Shown here: in pieces, positions 29,001-37,797 of the stretch
How positions within the stretch are numbered: the first letter of the stretch is position 1
Layout: each line of letters begins with the position of its first letter
Assembly (NCBI GenBank): GCA_020852255.1
Contig: JADZBD010000015.1
Location: 62,001 to 126,000 of the forward strand
Length of the DNA stretch: 64,000 nucleotides
From: Bacteroidia bacterium
GTDB lineage: Bacteria; Bacteroidota; Bacteroidia; JADZBD01
Direction of reading: 5' to 3'
Notes under the pieces: generated by a model
Database searches by the model: none
What the model was told of the DNA's origin: nothing
What the model saw: only the letters and a program-made list of their open reading frames with translations
Program-made: the position numbers and the translations under genes

Positions 29001-29353
29001 TTCTCCGCGCCCATTATCCCGGTTGCCTGATCAGTGTCGGACGCACCTTCCTCATCCGGGCACATGACAGTACCCTCGCCACACTATTTAATGCAAACGG
29101 AATTCTCCGTACCCGCGTGTTCCCCAATCCGAACCAGGGAGTTTTCACCATAGAAGTAGAATTGGAAAAAAAGCAAGACCTCCGGATTCAGATCAGTGAT
29201 ACCCAGGGGAATATTCTCTATACCGACAGGGCCCGTGAGCAACTCTATTACACTAACCAGGTATCCTTTGCGTCGCCCGCGGGGGGAATATACCGGCTGG
29301 AAGTTTTTGCAGAATTCGACCACGCTTCCTTTCTGTTCATCATTTCCCCGTGA
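26084..29353 (+). CDS. large T9SS type A sorting-signal protein
   Basis: 1089 residues from GTG at 26084, chosen because it gives a clean signal peptide (MKFILPVSLLLLAALRPAAQ). A TTG at 26060 in the same frame would add eight residues. Residues 20-350 resemble a propeller (repeats such as YVAGDFSGLNTVPRW, FAGGSFTIGGR, YVSGRFTVIHG). The rest is a series of Ig/PKD-like modules rich in paired cysteines with D-T-L endings, and the last 80 residues are a type A sorting domain (RVFPNPNQGVFTIE). It is the first gene of a coupled trio with the barrel and TANFOR genes. Confidence 0.8.
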   Translation: MKFILPVSLLLLAALRPAAQNLYPFPDPWTGANKTAVACDSMAGEYFIATAQSFNPHNRWKLFRWQNATQSFDSLAGSGFSPPVITHQMIYASGKLYLLQDRTSVRCFDVLTRQWVWTLSVDNPGWERINDLTLSGDTLYVAGDFSGLNTVPRWSIAAIHIASGTVLTNWDPSLGGLYDFTGVNCLESSPGMLFAGGSFTIGGRQNLLAVNTVTENILPWSPQPNDSVLDLERSGNYLYVSGRFTVIHGSGRNRIARINLPSLTLNTLSIGANNLIDDIEIHPGLVIMNGSFNQIGTQGRAGLGSVSLLNNLVTPWNPSAVPRSAKPVKCGDVLFICRTDLPAWDVYCLPPAPGSDFLISDSVVCKGDSVLFVLSPSSYSTQFTWSYSGSGVVLFPQNDSCTLYFSSTATSGVLSATPFSSCGAAGIPINTGIQVNNLPACSTTPSLILNCLITQVWLSGTGDAGTVLSWNGPQSCTAPCDSLLISLPGNYVLHCMDTLSACMNTDTCIVTLDTLRPDVEIPTGNFTVGCAGSPILLDGSTLSAACTLWWHDAAFQNFQPDPAAITNPGVYYLVVTDTLNGCKDSAWVQVGLDLGTPNSILISIPNLFPSASAYFTCITDSILLDAASDSQNVRIEWRNLQTLLAYPDPYYATGSGVFRLIVTDTLSACADSSQLVLLSTDTLPPSLQLPLISFSCSDDSLLLDAITLTPTTSLSWITPGNDTIPDSTYIQTPGNYIASAVRSNNGCRTTDTLVAGENFQILFYSVTDTLLCRGDSLTLVPDPLGNFGPLSYLWDDNSTSGLRGIRADSSGVFWVQVSDSSGCSGTDTFYIAVDPPITDSVLLFSSCNGSDSGTAVILAAGGIPPYEYSTDGGNNFQSSNVFAGLPYGIYPFAVRDSPGCIHRDTLTLTGDATPPATGFLCTEDLFVGDTVVLVDLSLPPPDSTVWQISGPVLYPVSAFPVFICSDTGTVSVLLRAHYPGCLISVGRTFLIRAHDSTLATLFNANGILRTRVFPNPNQGVFTIEVELEKKQDLRIQISDTQGNILYTDRAREQLYYTNQVSFASPAGGIYRLEVFAEFDHASFLFIISP

Positions 29354-30771
29354 GTGCCTGCAAACTATACCTGCCTGCGGTACTGATGCTACCCTGGTAT
29401 AGCCTGTTCGCTCAGGGGACCGGAGGCGGTTTGCAGTTTCGCTTTCGCTACACCGCAGGAGATGCCCTTCCGGTTTGGGTTGCCAGCGGAAATCTCAATG
29501 TGAAAATCCGTGAATGGTCTTTCCCGTTTACGGCACAGTATACCAACCGGCAACTCAGTTATTCGCATCCCTTCAACCGGATTGGAATCCGTCCCACACA
29601 TAAAAATCTGACACTGCATGCCGGATACAGCACGATGAATTTTTCGCCGGATTATTTTCAGGGACAGGTTTTCCTGGGTGGCGGTGCAGAATACAGCCGG
29701 GGTGCCTGGAAAACATCCGGATTTTATGGTCAGTTTAAGAGAGCCGATTTAAAGGACGGGATCTATAGCCCTTCGCGGCTGGGCGGGGGATTTTCGGCAG
29801 GCTATAAGAATGGAAAATGGGAATGCCGTTCCGGATTTATTTACCTCTATGAAAAACCACTGCTTCAGTCGGCGGAGAGAACGAATCTGGCAGGAGGAAT
29901 CCTGTGTAAAGCACCGCTGGGAAAACAAATCCGCTGGGAGCAGGAACATGCATTTAGTATCCTGAATAAAAACAGGGCCGTTTTCAAACATCGTGCCTTG
30001 CTTCTTTATAGTTCAGGTCGTTTGAAAGCCAGCGCGGGATATTCCATCACAGGAGCCGGTTACGAATCCTGGGGAGTATTTTCACAGGCATGTGACGAAG
30101 ACCGGCTAAGCGCCGGAGCGAGTTACGATGTGCTGAAAAGATACCGCGCACAGGTACAATGGGAAAGGAGCCGCCGCGGTCTCAGCAGAGGAAGAACCGA
30201 AACACATGTGCGGGATCACCTCAGCGCTTCTCTATCAGGAAAATCAAAAAAAGGGGCAACCATCAGTTTTAGGAGCAGCGCATCGAAGGTGATCACCCGT
30301 TCCACGAAGGAAAACATCTCGTTAATAACCGCCCTTTGGCAGGGGCAGAACAACCTCACCCTCAGCCGCGGTTTCACATTAAAGAACTGCAAGCTGAATA
30401 CAAACCTGAATATAACACAGCTTTTTGCAGCTGCCGGCAAGTATTTTGCCTGCACTTCAGTTCGTCTCGAAGCAGGTACAGGAATCAGCCATTCCGCCGG
30501 ACGGTATGCTGTAACTATTCGTCTGCGGGCCGATGAAAAGCTAAGGCATGGCGCAGGCGCACAGTTTGAATACATGCCCGGAAAAGGAGCCTTTCGCATC
30601 CATTTTTCTCCCCTAATTACCACCTCCACCCTGGCTGAAAAAAAATACACTTTCACCACCCAGGGAGGTATCCGCTTCCGGAAGACCGGATCCCGTGTGA
30701 GCGGAAGCGTAGACGGACATTTATCACCCGGCCGGTGGGAAGTTCAATACACTACCACACTTCAATGGTAA
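29350..30771 (+). CDS. outer-membrane beta-barrel protein, unknown
   Basis: 473 residues starting at GTG 29350, which overlaps the previous stop as GTGA. The signal peptide ends near YSLFAQ (22). The rest is alternating amphipathic strands with conserved aromatic ends (TAQYTNRQLSYSHPF, LHAGYSTMNFSPDYF) and a final YTTTLQW, so it should be an integral outer-membrane barrel of roughly 20-plus strands. I do not recognise a named family. Overlap on both sides ties it to the secreted protein and the TANFOR protein. Confidence 0.7.
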   Translation: MSACKLYLPAVLMLPWYSLFAQGTGGGLQFRFRYTAGDALPVWVASGNLNVKIREWSFPFTAQYTNRQLSYSHPFNRIGIRPTHKNLTLHAGYSTMNFSPDYFQGQVFLGGGAEYSRGAWKTSGFYGQFKRADLKDGIYSPSRLGGGFSAGYKNGKWECRSGFIYLYEKPLLQSAERTNLAGGILCKAPLGKQIRWEQEHAFSILNKNRAVFKHRALLLYSSGRLKASAGYSITGAGYESWGVFSQACDEDRLSAGASYDVLKRYRAQVQWERSRRGLSRGRTETHVRDHLSASLSGKSKKGATISFRSSASKVITRSTKENISLITALWQGQNNLTLSRGFTLKNCKLNTNLNITQLFAAAGKYFACTSVRLEAGTGISHSAGRYAVTIRLRADEKLRHGAGAQFEYMPGKGAFRIHFSPLITTSTLAEKKYTFTTQGGIRFRKTGSRVSGSVDGHLSPGRWEVQYTTTLQW

Positions 30772-32876
30772 AATCTTTAATGCCTCTCTTGTGGATTATC
30801 TGCAGCTACTGTACCGCACAGCAGTGGCCCGTGCAGTGCAACCTGCAATTAAATCATCCGCACACTTCCTGGCTCCCCGATCTGTACAGCGACATGAATA
30901 TTTCCCTGGAACTAACGGACAGTTCCGAACCTTCGCTGGATGTATTTCTTTATTTCAAAATAGAAGGTAACGGGTTCCGGATAGAGACCGATCCACTCAG
31001 CATACAAGAATGGATCACATTGCAGCCGTTCACCGTTACGGCCGCAGATCCTGACTTTCTCGCATATTCCCTTGATCCTGACCAGATGATCTTCACGGGT
31101 ATCAGCCCCGGAGAATATGAAGAGATACGGCACTTTCCTGAAGGCGAATATACCCTCTGCATTCAGGTACGCTCATACGTTCACCCTGATAAAGTAGCTG
31201 TAAGCAATACCCTATGCGAAACAGACTGGTTTGTTCTGGCAGAACCTCCGCGCACTGCATTACCGGAATGCGCCGGAGACATTGCAGCAACGCCACTTCC
31301 GGAAATTCATTTTTCCTGGGATATCTTTCACACCTTCACCCCGGGAATCATTCAACCGGTAAATTACCTGTTTGAGTTATGGGAAGTCTTTCCTGACAAC
31401 CTGGATCCCGAATGGCTTGTAAATGCAGGGGTACCCTATTACTCGGCGAATGTGTCTGCTCCTGATTTCACTTACACTTCCGTGCATCCGCCACTACAGG
31501 AAGGCAGATTGTACTGCTGGCGAGTTACACTACGTGATTTTAATGGCTCTTCGCTCTTCGCGAACAACGGAAAAAGCAATGTGTGCACCTTCCGGTACAC
31601 AACAGAAATTTCTGTTCCCCTTTTGTTACGCCCGGAAGCCATCCCGCTGTCGCCGAGAAAGGCGCTGGTTCGGTGGAATGAATACAGCTTTATGACCGGG
31701 TATTTGCTGCATGTAAAAAAAGAAGGAGCAGGTAACTGGTTTGAATTTCATTCTGACAGTGGTTCTCACCGCCTTGTAAACCTCGAGCCCGCCACCGTTT
31801 ACATTGCAAGAGTAAAAGGCTATTCGGAGAATGGTGAAACAGCGTGGAGTGAGGAAGTGCGCTTTACAACACCTTCGCCTCCCGTCTATTCCTGTAACTC
31901 CGGTTTCATTCCCACCCTGTTTCCTCCCGAAACACCCGCAAAAAATATAACTCCCGGAACATTCCTTAAGATCGGTGCCTTCGAACTGGAAACGAGCCAT
32001 ATCACACCGGGTCAGCAGAGCGGATATTACTCGGGCACGGGAAAAGTAACCGTGTTCTTTGGTTTCCGTCTGAATGTTTCCTTTCAAACCGTATTTGTGA
32101 ACGAAGACCTGGAGATTCGCTCCGGTGAAGTACGGGCACTATCCAGCGGAATCAATGCCTGGGCGGGTCAATGGGATTATGAGGATACCTGGTTTTACCC
32201 CGGAGACGCCGATTCGGTGTTTACATCCAACGGGCATGTATATATCATCTCGGAAAATGGTGATACCACTCTGCTGCAGGCTGATTATGAGGGCGGACTG
32301 CTGATCACGGATCAAAACGGAGATCAGTGGCTGGTGCATCCTGATGGTACGGTAGTTCCGGTAGAAGGCGGCTCGTTTCTTCCTCTTCAAACTGCTCCTC
32401 TGAGTGCGTACGAACTGGAGATACTGGCAAGAGCCATGATGTATCTCTCTTCTACTATTACAGCGCAATCGGCCGATAGCATTCGCGCACTTTGCGAAAC
32501 AGGCCGTCAGCAAGTCTACTCAGGTATCGGACAGCAAAGAGCGGTGCTTGGCACTACCGTACCGGAGGAAGGAGATGTGGTATTTATTACCTCTGTTCCC
32601 ATTCATCCGGAAAACGCTTCGCTCAGCACACTGAATAATCAGCTGAAAACATGCGAAGAAGATTACCTGGTACAGAAAATTCTCCTGCACTTGCCCGGTG
32701 AACTGGTGGAAGCCTCCTCCCTGAATTTGTTCGGGACCTATCTCTCCGTATTGGGAAAAAAGTACAGCGACTGGCTGAAGGAACAAAGCGGAAGCGCGGA
32801 TGAATTAGCGCGGCGTGTGGCGGAGGACGGCATCAAGCCGCTGGTAAGAAAAGTAGTTCGCAAGAAAATGAAATGA
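30765..32876 (+). CDS. TANFOR-like / fibronectin type III secreted protein
   Basis: 703 residues from the ATG at 30765, which overlaps the barrel gene's stop by 7 bases and gives a signal peptide ending SYCTAQ. Residues 20-190 (WPVQCNLQLNHPHTSWLPDL, FYFKIEGNGFRI-like, FPEGEYTLCIQV, CETDWFVLAEPP) match my memory of the Bacteroidota TANFOR domain. A fibronectin type III domain follows (about 290-375, VRWNEYSFMTGYLLHV, VNLEPATVYIARVKGYSENGE), then a beta-rich C-terminal region and a basic helical tail ending RKKMK. There is no type A sorting signal. TANFOR proteins often travel with large surface proteins, and the function is unknown. Confidence 0.65.
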   Translation: MVKSLMPLLWIICSYCTAQQWPVQCNLQLNHPHTSWLPDLYSDMNISLELTDSSEPSLDVFLYFKIEGNGFRIETDPLSIQEWITLQPFTVTAADPDFLAYSLDPDQMIFTGISPGEYEEIRHFPEGEYTLCIQVRSYVHPDKVAVSNTLCETDWFVLAEPPRTALPECAGDIAATPLPEIHFSWDIFHTFTPGIIQPVNYLFELWEVFPDNLDPEWLVNAGVPYYSANVSAPDFTYTSVHPPLQEGRLYCWRVTLRDFNGSSLFANNGKSNVCTFRYTTEISVPLLLRPEAIPLSPRKALVRWNEYSFMTGYLLHVKKEGAGNWFEFHSDSGSHRLVNLEPATVYIARVKGYSENGETAWSEEVRFTTPSPPVYSCNSGFIPTLFPPETPAKNITPGTFLKIGAFELETSHITPGQQSGYYSGTGKVTVFFGFRLNVSFQTVFVNEDLEIRSGEVRALSSGINAWAGQWDYEDTWFYPGDADSVFTSNGHVYIISENGDTTLLQADYEGGLLITDQNGDQWLVHPDGTVVPVEGGSFLPLQTAPLSAYELEILARAMMYLSSTITAQSADSIRALCETGRQQVYSGIGQQRAVLGTTVPEEGDVVFITSVPIHPENASLSTLNNQLKTCEEDYLVQKILLHLPGELVEASSLNLFGTYLSVLGKKYSDWLKEQSGSADELARRVAEDGIKPLVRKVVRKKMK

Positions 32877-32896
32877 TTCAGCCCGCGTGAACCCCG

Positions 32897-34036
32897 TTAA
32901 GCTTCGGGTTCATCGGAACCCGGCAATTCCAATGACGGGATATTTCCGATCGCGTTACCGGCAATTCCCTTTACGGAACCATACATCTCAGAGGTATTCA
33001 GCAACACTTTGTCAATCTGTTTTTCACGCTGGGCCCAGAGCTTTTGCATGGCTCGCTTTTCAGTATCCAGATCCGTCTTCATCTGTGTGAAACCCTCCAC
33101 AATCGCTTCCACCTGCATACGAAACGTGTTGCTCGTGAGATAACTATACAGCATCTGCATTTTATCTCCCTTATTTTCCTGAGTACTCAGTGCGTGATGC
33201 AGCTGTATAACAGACTCACGTAAAACACTGCATAAGCCCTTGAACTCCTCAAAACTGCAGATCCAGATACCCTCTTTCATTCCCATGCGGTCCATTCCGG
33301 AAGGCATGGCTTCCGTTACCAGTACACCGATACTGGCTTTACGGTCACGGATATCCTGCCGGAATTTATCCAGCCAGTCGCCCCCGAAGGTTTTTGTACG
33401 TTTACTCTCATAGTAGATCGTACCGCAATTCTGCATGGCCCGGGTGTTGATAATCTGCACACAATCGCCTCCTCTTACCCCCTTTTTGATTTCTTCAATG
33501 GTGTCCAGCGGAAACTGCGCCCTCAGCCATTCCTCAATCGCCAGCTCCTGCGCCTCACCCTGCAGCTGCATGCTGCCCTGCTCCTGCCTGCGTTTCATTT
33601 CTTCCGTAAGCCGTACCTGATCATCCAGTTTCTTTTGCATTTCTTTCAGGCGCAGTTCATTTCTCTCCGATTCCGTTTTACGGATTTTCTCCCGCTCCGC
33701 GGTGAGTATCTCATTCAGGCGGCGTTCGTTCTCCAGTTTCAAACGGTCTTCCATCTCCAGCTTCTCGCGGCGCAATTTCTCCACCTCCGCCTTGCTCTTG
33801 TTCAGGTCCCGCAACTGCTCCGATTTCTCCTCCAGTTCCTTCCGGATGCTTTCCATACGTTCGGCATCCTCGGCTTTCAGCTGCTCCCGTAACTTTTGTT
33901 CCTGATTTTTCCGCCACTGCAGCGCTTCCTCATTCAATTTCTTCCTGAGATCCTCTTCCATCCGGTGAGAAATAATGGCCTGAACATCTATAGAAGTTCC
34001 GCAATTAGGACAATTTATCTTCTGATCATTTTCCAT
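32897..34036 (-). CDS. DUF2130 coiled-coil protein, nuclease-like core
   Basis: 379 residues from the ATG at 34036 (MENDQKINCPNCG). An N-terminal half zinc ribbon (Cys9, Cys12) leads into a long charged coiled coil (about 25-155), then the DUF2130 domain (about 160-335). That domain holds D191 and E210-S-K212 in the context GGDCVQII...IYYESKRTK, which resembles the D...ExK core of PD-(D/E)XK nucleases. This is inference from pattern. Activity is not established. It stands alone, convergent with the TANFOR gene. Confidence 0.75.
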   Translation of the reverse strand: MENDQKINCPNCGTSIDVQAIISHRMEEDLRKKLNEEALQWRKNQEQKLREQLKAEDAERMESIRKELEEKSEQLRDLNKSKAEVEKLRREKLEMEDRLKLENERRLNEILTAEREKIRKTESERNELRLKEMQKKLDDQVRLTEEMKRRQEQGSMQLQGEAQELAIEEWLRAQFPLDTIEEIKKGVRGGDCVQIINTRAMQNCGTIYYESKRTKTFGGDWLDKFRQDIRDRKASIGVLVTEAMPSGMDRMGMKEGIWICSFEEFKGLCSVLRESVIQLHHALSTQENKGDKMQMLYSYLTSNTFRMQVEAIVEGFTQMKTDLDTEKRAMQKLWAQREKQIDKVLLNTSEMYGSVKGIAGNAIGNIPSLELPGSDEPEA

Positions 34037-34119
34037 CGCTAACGCATAAAGATACACTGGTTTTAAAATAGAGCCAAAAAAAGTTGGTGGCCAGGCTACC
34101 CCCTCTTTAGCTTTACTCC

Positions 34120-34647
34120 GTGATCAAAGATTTCATTTCTCTTCTGGTAAAAAGGCGTACGACCGTTTCGCCGGAAAAATACTGGAACACGGCCATAACG
34201 GAACTGAAGGTTCATCCTTCCGGAAGGGAAGCCTATATCAGGGCGCGGCAGACCTTACTGGAAACCCTGCTTAAACCCCCCGGACTATCTGCTATGATAT
34301 TCGAGCAGTTCTCCTTTGAAGATTGCTTCCTGCTTATCGCCTGCGTCAACGGAGAACTGCTGCTGCTTACGGAGAGGGGACGGGAGATTCATGCCCGGTT
34401 CCGGGAACCCTTTCCCGATGACTGGAAAATCTGGCAGGAACGCACGGAAGAACTGCTTTCGCACACCACCCGCAGGGATGATATCCCTCTCACAGGATTT
34501 GGTCATGCCGCATTTTTCTTTTTACAGGGCAGAGATGTGTTCACTTCCAAAAAGCATATTCCCCTGATGGAAAAAGAAAAAAACGGCTTCCGGGAACTGC
34601 ACTTGGACCTGTTATCACTTAAACATGCTCTCCTGGCGGGCTGCTGA
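34120..34647 (+). CDS. protein of unknown function (175 aa)
   Basis: GTG start at 34120 (VIKDFISLL). It is a soluble mixed alpha/beta protein with no signal peptide or membrane segment, and I recognise no family. A hydrophobic stretch SFEDCFLLIACVNGELLLL lies near 66-84. Paired codon use and the absence of stops support it being real, but the alternative start and small size leave doubt. Confidence 0.5.
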   Translation: MIKDFISLLVKRRTTVSPEKYWNTAITELKVHPSGREAYIRARQTLLETLLKPPGLSAMIFEQFSFEDCFLLIACVNGELLLLTERGREIHARFREPFPDDWKIWQERTEELLSHTTRRDDIPLTGFGHAAFFFLQGRDVFTSKKHIPLMEKEKNGFRELHLDLLSLKHALLAGC

Positions 34648-34680
34648 CAGGAAATCAGAGGATCTGTGTATCTTTACTAC

Positions 34681-35133
34681 ATGACATCCGTGATCCGGTT
34701 TTTCTTCTGTTGTGCAATATGCTCGCTTCCGCTGCACATGCATTCCCAGGAAAAAAAATACCTTCTGGAGGTTACTTTTCTTGAAATCGTGTTTAATGGC
34801 GACAGTGCGGAATACGGTAAAGGAAAGACCTTTGTCTTCGACACGGACCGGGAAACGCCGCTTACTATTATTGATACGATTGGCGGAAAAGTGATCGGCG
34901 CCAAATTCACTATTGTGACTGAAAACGGACAGGTACTGCTGGCCTATGAACTCTACCGGCAGTTGAATTTCCAGTGGAGTGTATTCACCCAGTTCGCCCC
35001 TGCAGAACCGGGCACATTGAAACCTTACAGCGCCTACATACCAGGTAAGCCAAGCATTAAAAATCAGGATTTTCTCGAGATACCTGATCCGCCATTCAAT
35101 GCCAGGTTATCCACCGCCATCTATACGAGGTGA
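34681..35133 (+). CDS. small secreted protein of unknown function (150 aa)
   Basis: Starts at ATG 34681 (MTSVIRFFFCC), giving a signal peptide ending near HMHSQ (about 22). The mature part is beta-rich with a hydrophobic core (YLLEVTFLEIVFNGDSAEYG, TIIDTIGGKVIGAKFTIVTENGQ). No sorting signal or lipobox. Family not recognised. A TATCTTTA box ends four bases before the ATG. Confidence 0.55.
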   Translation: MTSVIRFFFCCAICSLPLHMHSQEKKYLLEVTFLEIVFNGDSAEYGKGKTFVFDTDRETPLTIIDTIGGKVIGAKFTIVTENGQVLLAYELYRQLNFQWSVFTQFAPAEPGTLKPYSAYIPGKPSIKNQDFLEIPDPPFNARLSTAIYTR

Positions 35134-35149
35134 TCAACCTCTTTTTTCT

Positions 35150-35157
35150 TACATTTG
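35150..35157 (+). promoter_or_regulatory. -7 box before the BNR-propeller gene
   Basis: TACATTTG is an exact TAnnTTTG match, 16 bases before the ATG at 35174. No obvious -33 TTG at the usual spacing. Confidence 0.4.
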
Positions 35158-35173
35158 AGCAAACACCCGCCCG

Positions 35174-37666
35174 ATGAAAAACGGAATATTTGCCTGTCTG
35201 CTCGCTGCCGCCGTGCTCTTTTCATTTCTTCGCACCGGTCTGCATATCGAAAAAGAATATTCACCCCGTCCTCCTCAGATTCCCTCCGACTGGTTCATTG
35301 ACCAGCGGATATATCCTTACGGAAATGTGGACGACAATGCCTATCATGCCGCTATTCAGCAAGCCCTGACGCTCCGGCAAACAGCCAGGCTGAATCCTGA
35401 AACCCAGGCCGCAATATGGCAGTTCGCAGGCCCGGTGAACGTAGGTGGCCGGCTCACGGATGTGGAAATGCATCCTTCATCGCAGCAGATTATCTACATA
35501 GGTGCCGCCAGCGGCGGAGTGTTCAAGAGCACAGATCAGGGCATTACATGGATCCCTCTTTTTGATAATCAGCCTTCTCTTTCCATCGGGGATATCGCCA
35601 TCGCGCCCTCCGATCCTAATACGATTTATGTAGGAACCGGCGAATGCAATAACGGAAGAGGATCCGTAACCTACGACGGGCAAGGCGTTTTTAAATCTAC
35701 AGATGCCGGCGCCACCTGGACCAGCGTGGGATTGCAGAATACAAAAACCACCGGACGTATAGCCATCCATCCGACCAATGCGAATATTGTTTTCGCTGCA
35801 ACCATGGGAGACCTGTTCGGTAATGGTCCGAACCGCGGACTATACAGGACCACCGATGGGGGACTAACCTGGAGTAACGTACTCTTCGTGAATGACTCCA
35901 CCGGGGCGGTGGAAGTACTTTTTGATCCGTCCAATCCGAATACCCTCTACGCAACCACGTGGACGCGGATACGCCGGCCTACTTATGTAAATTATGGCGG
36001 AGCAGGTTCCAATATTTATAAATCCGTAGACGGGGGAACTACCTGGACCATGCTCACCAACGGGCTTCCTGCCAACAATGCCCAAATGGGCAGGATCGGG
36101 ATAGATATTGCAGCCGGCTCTCCTCAGACACTGTATGCGGTGTACGCCGGATACCTGGGCGCATTTTCCGGAATGTATAAGACCACCAATGGCGGAGCCA
36201 GCTGGGCACCTGTAACGGGAAATAATTTCCTGCTCTCCAATATGACCAGTTCCGCATTCTACTGGTACGGAAGAGTTAAAGTGGATCCCACCAATGCCAA
36301 CAATGTGTATATCTGCGACCTTTCTCTCTGGAAATCTACCAATGGAGGAGGATCCTGGAACGATATCGGATCTTCCTTTCATGTTGATCAGCACAGTACC
36401 TATGTACATCCGAATAATTCCAACCTGGTGCTTCAGGGACACGACGGAGGAATAAACATTTCCACCAATGGAGGATCCAGCTGGACCAATTTCCAGAATA
36501 TTCCCGTATCACAGTTTTATACCTGTGAAATTGACTATCAGAATCCAACCAACTTATATGGAGGTATGCAGGACAATGGTACCGCCTATACTCCCACCGG
36601 GAACCTGAACGACTGGCAAACGGTGTATTGGGGAGACGGATTCTACGTTCTGGTAGATCCTAACAACCCCGCAAACCAGATCTACGAATACCAGTATGGA
36701 AATTTAAGTACCGGCATGTCGGGGATAGATATGAACGAGAGATCCAACTGGATGACACCGATCGTTTATAATCCTCAGAACACAACTATTGTTTTTCACG
36801 GAAGGCAGAAAGTATATAAATCCACCAATAGCGGATATAACTGGACAGCGATATCACCGGACCTTACCGCCGGCCCGCAAACCGGGAATCAGAATTTTCA
36901 CACCATCACCACCCTCTCCTGTTCCGGGGTTAACCCGAATATAATTTATGCAGGTTGTGACGATGGAAACGCCTGGGTGACTCTGAACGGAGGAACAAAC
37001 TGGACACCGATCAACAGTGGATTGCCGGTACGTTGGATCACCCGTTTTACGGCAGACCCTAGCGTACAAAACAGAGTATTCTGCACGGTATCCGGATTCC
37101 GCTGGCACGAATACACCCCACATATACTCATGAGCAATACCAACGGAAGCAGCTGGACGGATATCAGCAGCAACCTGCCTCAGGCTCCGGTGAATGATGT
37201 GATCGTAGATCCTTCAAATAACAATATTTTGTATGTTGCCACCGACCTGGGCGTATATTACAGCACCAATTTAGGAGGCAGCTGGCAGGCGGCCGGTTCC
37301 GGCATGCCCATTGTACCTGTGAACGATCTCGTTTTGCATGGTCCAACGCGCAAACTGGTAGCAGGAACATACGGGCGCAGCCAATGGACCCTGGATCTGA
37401 ATCAGCTGGTGAACGTGGATGAAGAAGTTACACAGACCCTTATTACAGCCTATCCCAATCCCACCACCGACTTCCTGCAAATTCAAACAGACCAGAGCGC
37501 CGCCTATGAACTGCGGGTATACGATGGGAAAGGAAGGCTCATGATCAGCGATTCATTCAAAGGCAATACCTATACCTTGCACCGGGGTACACTGGCAAAC
37601 GGGATTTACCTGGCAGAGATCAGAACCGGAAACAGGACACAGACGCTCAGGCTGGTATTCCATTAA
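35174..37666 (+). CDS. T9SS BNR/sortilin-like beta-propeller protein
   Basis: 830 residues. After an N-terminal signal/anchor (1-20), residues 80-720 carry many BNR-type Asp-box repeats (GVFKSTDQGITW, STDAGATW, YRTTDGGLTW, YKTTNGGASW, STNGGSSW). These form one or two propellers of the VPS10/sortilin or exo-alpha-sialidase-like class seen in many Bacteroidota. The C-terminal 80 residues (AYPNPTTDFLQIQTD ... LRLVFH) are a type A sorting domain. It is probably a secreted surface protein. No catalytic residues of a glycosidase could be identified, so an enzymatic role is not claimed. Confidence 0.85.
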   Translation: MKNGIFACLLAAAVLFSFLRTGLHIEKEYSPRPPQIPSDWFIDQRIYPYGNVDDNAYHAAIQQALTLRQTARLNPETQAAIWQFAGPVNVGGRLTDVEMHPSSQQIIYIGAASGGVFKSTDQGITWIPLFDNQPSLSIGDIAIAPSDPNTIYVGTGECNNGRGSVTYDGQGVFKSTDAGATWTSVGLQNTKTTGRIAIHPTNANIVFAATMGDLFGNGPNRGLYRTTDGGLTWSNVLFVNDSTGAVEVLFDPSNPNTLYATTWTRIRRPTYVNYGGAGSNIYKSVDGGTTWTMLTNGLPANNAQMGRIGIDIAAGSPQTLYAVYAGYLGAFSGMYKTTNGGASWAPVTGNNFLLSNMTSSAFYWYGRVKVDPTNANNVYICDLSLWKSTNGGGSWNDIGSSFHVDQHSTYVHPNNSNLVLQGHDGGINISTNGGSSWTNFQNIPVSQFYTCEIDYQNPTNLYGGMQDNGTAYTPTGNLNDWQTVYWGDGFYVLVDPNNPANQIYEYQYGNLSTGMSGIDMNERSNWMTPIVYNPQNTTIVFHGRQKVYKSTNSGYNWTAISPDLTAGPQTGNQNFHTITTLSCSGVNPNIIYAGCDDGNAWVTLNGGTNWTPINSGLPVRWITRFTADPSVQNRVFCTVSGFRWHEYTPHILMSNTNGSSWTDISSNLPQAPVNDVIVDPSNNNILYVATDLGVYYSTNLGGSWQAAGSGMPIVPVNDLVLHGPTRKLVAGTYGRSQWTLDLNQLVNVDEEVTQTLITAYPNPTTDFLQIQTDQSAAYELRVYDGKGRLMISDSFKGNTYTLHRGTLANGIYLAEIRTGNRTQTLRLVFH

Positions 37667-37734
37667 CCGGTAAAGAGACTCGCCTAATGTTGCTATATTC
37701 CTGTTTTTCAATCACTTAATTTCTATGAATTCCC

Positions 37735-37766
37735 TTGACTTCGGGGTTAAGGCAGTAGTATCTTCG
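37735..37766 (+). promoter_or_regulatory. promoter of queA-ispD
   Basis: TTGAC at 37735-37739 and TATCTTCG at 37759-37766, with 21 bases between TTG and TA. The -7 box has one mismatch to TAnnTTTG. The queA ATG is 31 bases downstream. Confidence 0.55.
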
Positions 37767-37797
37767 CACCCTTCTTAATCCTGTAAGGTTAAGCATT

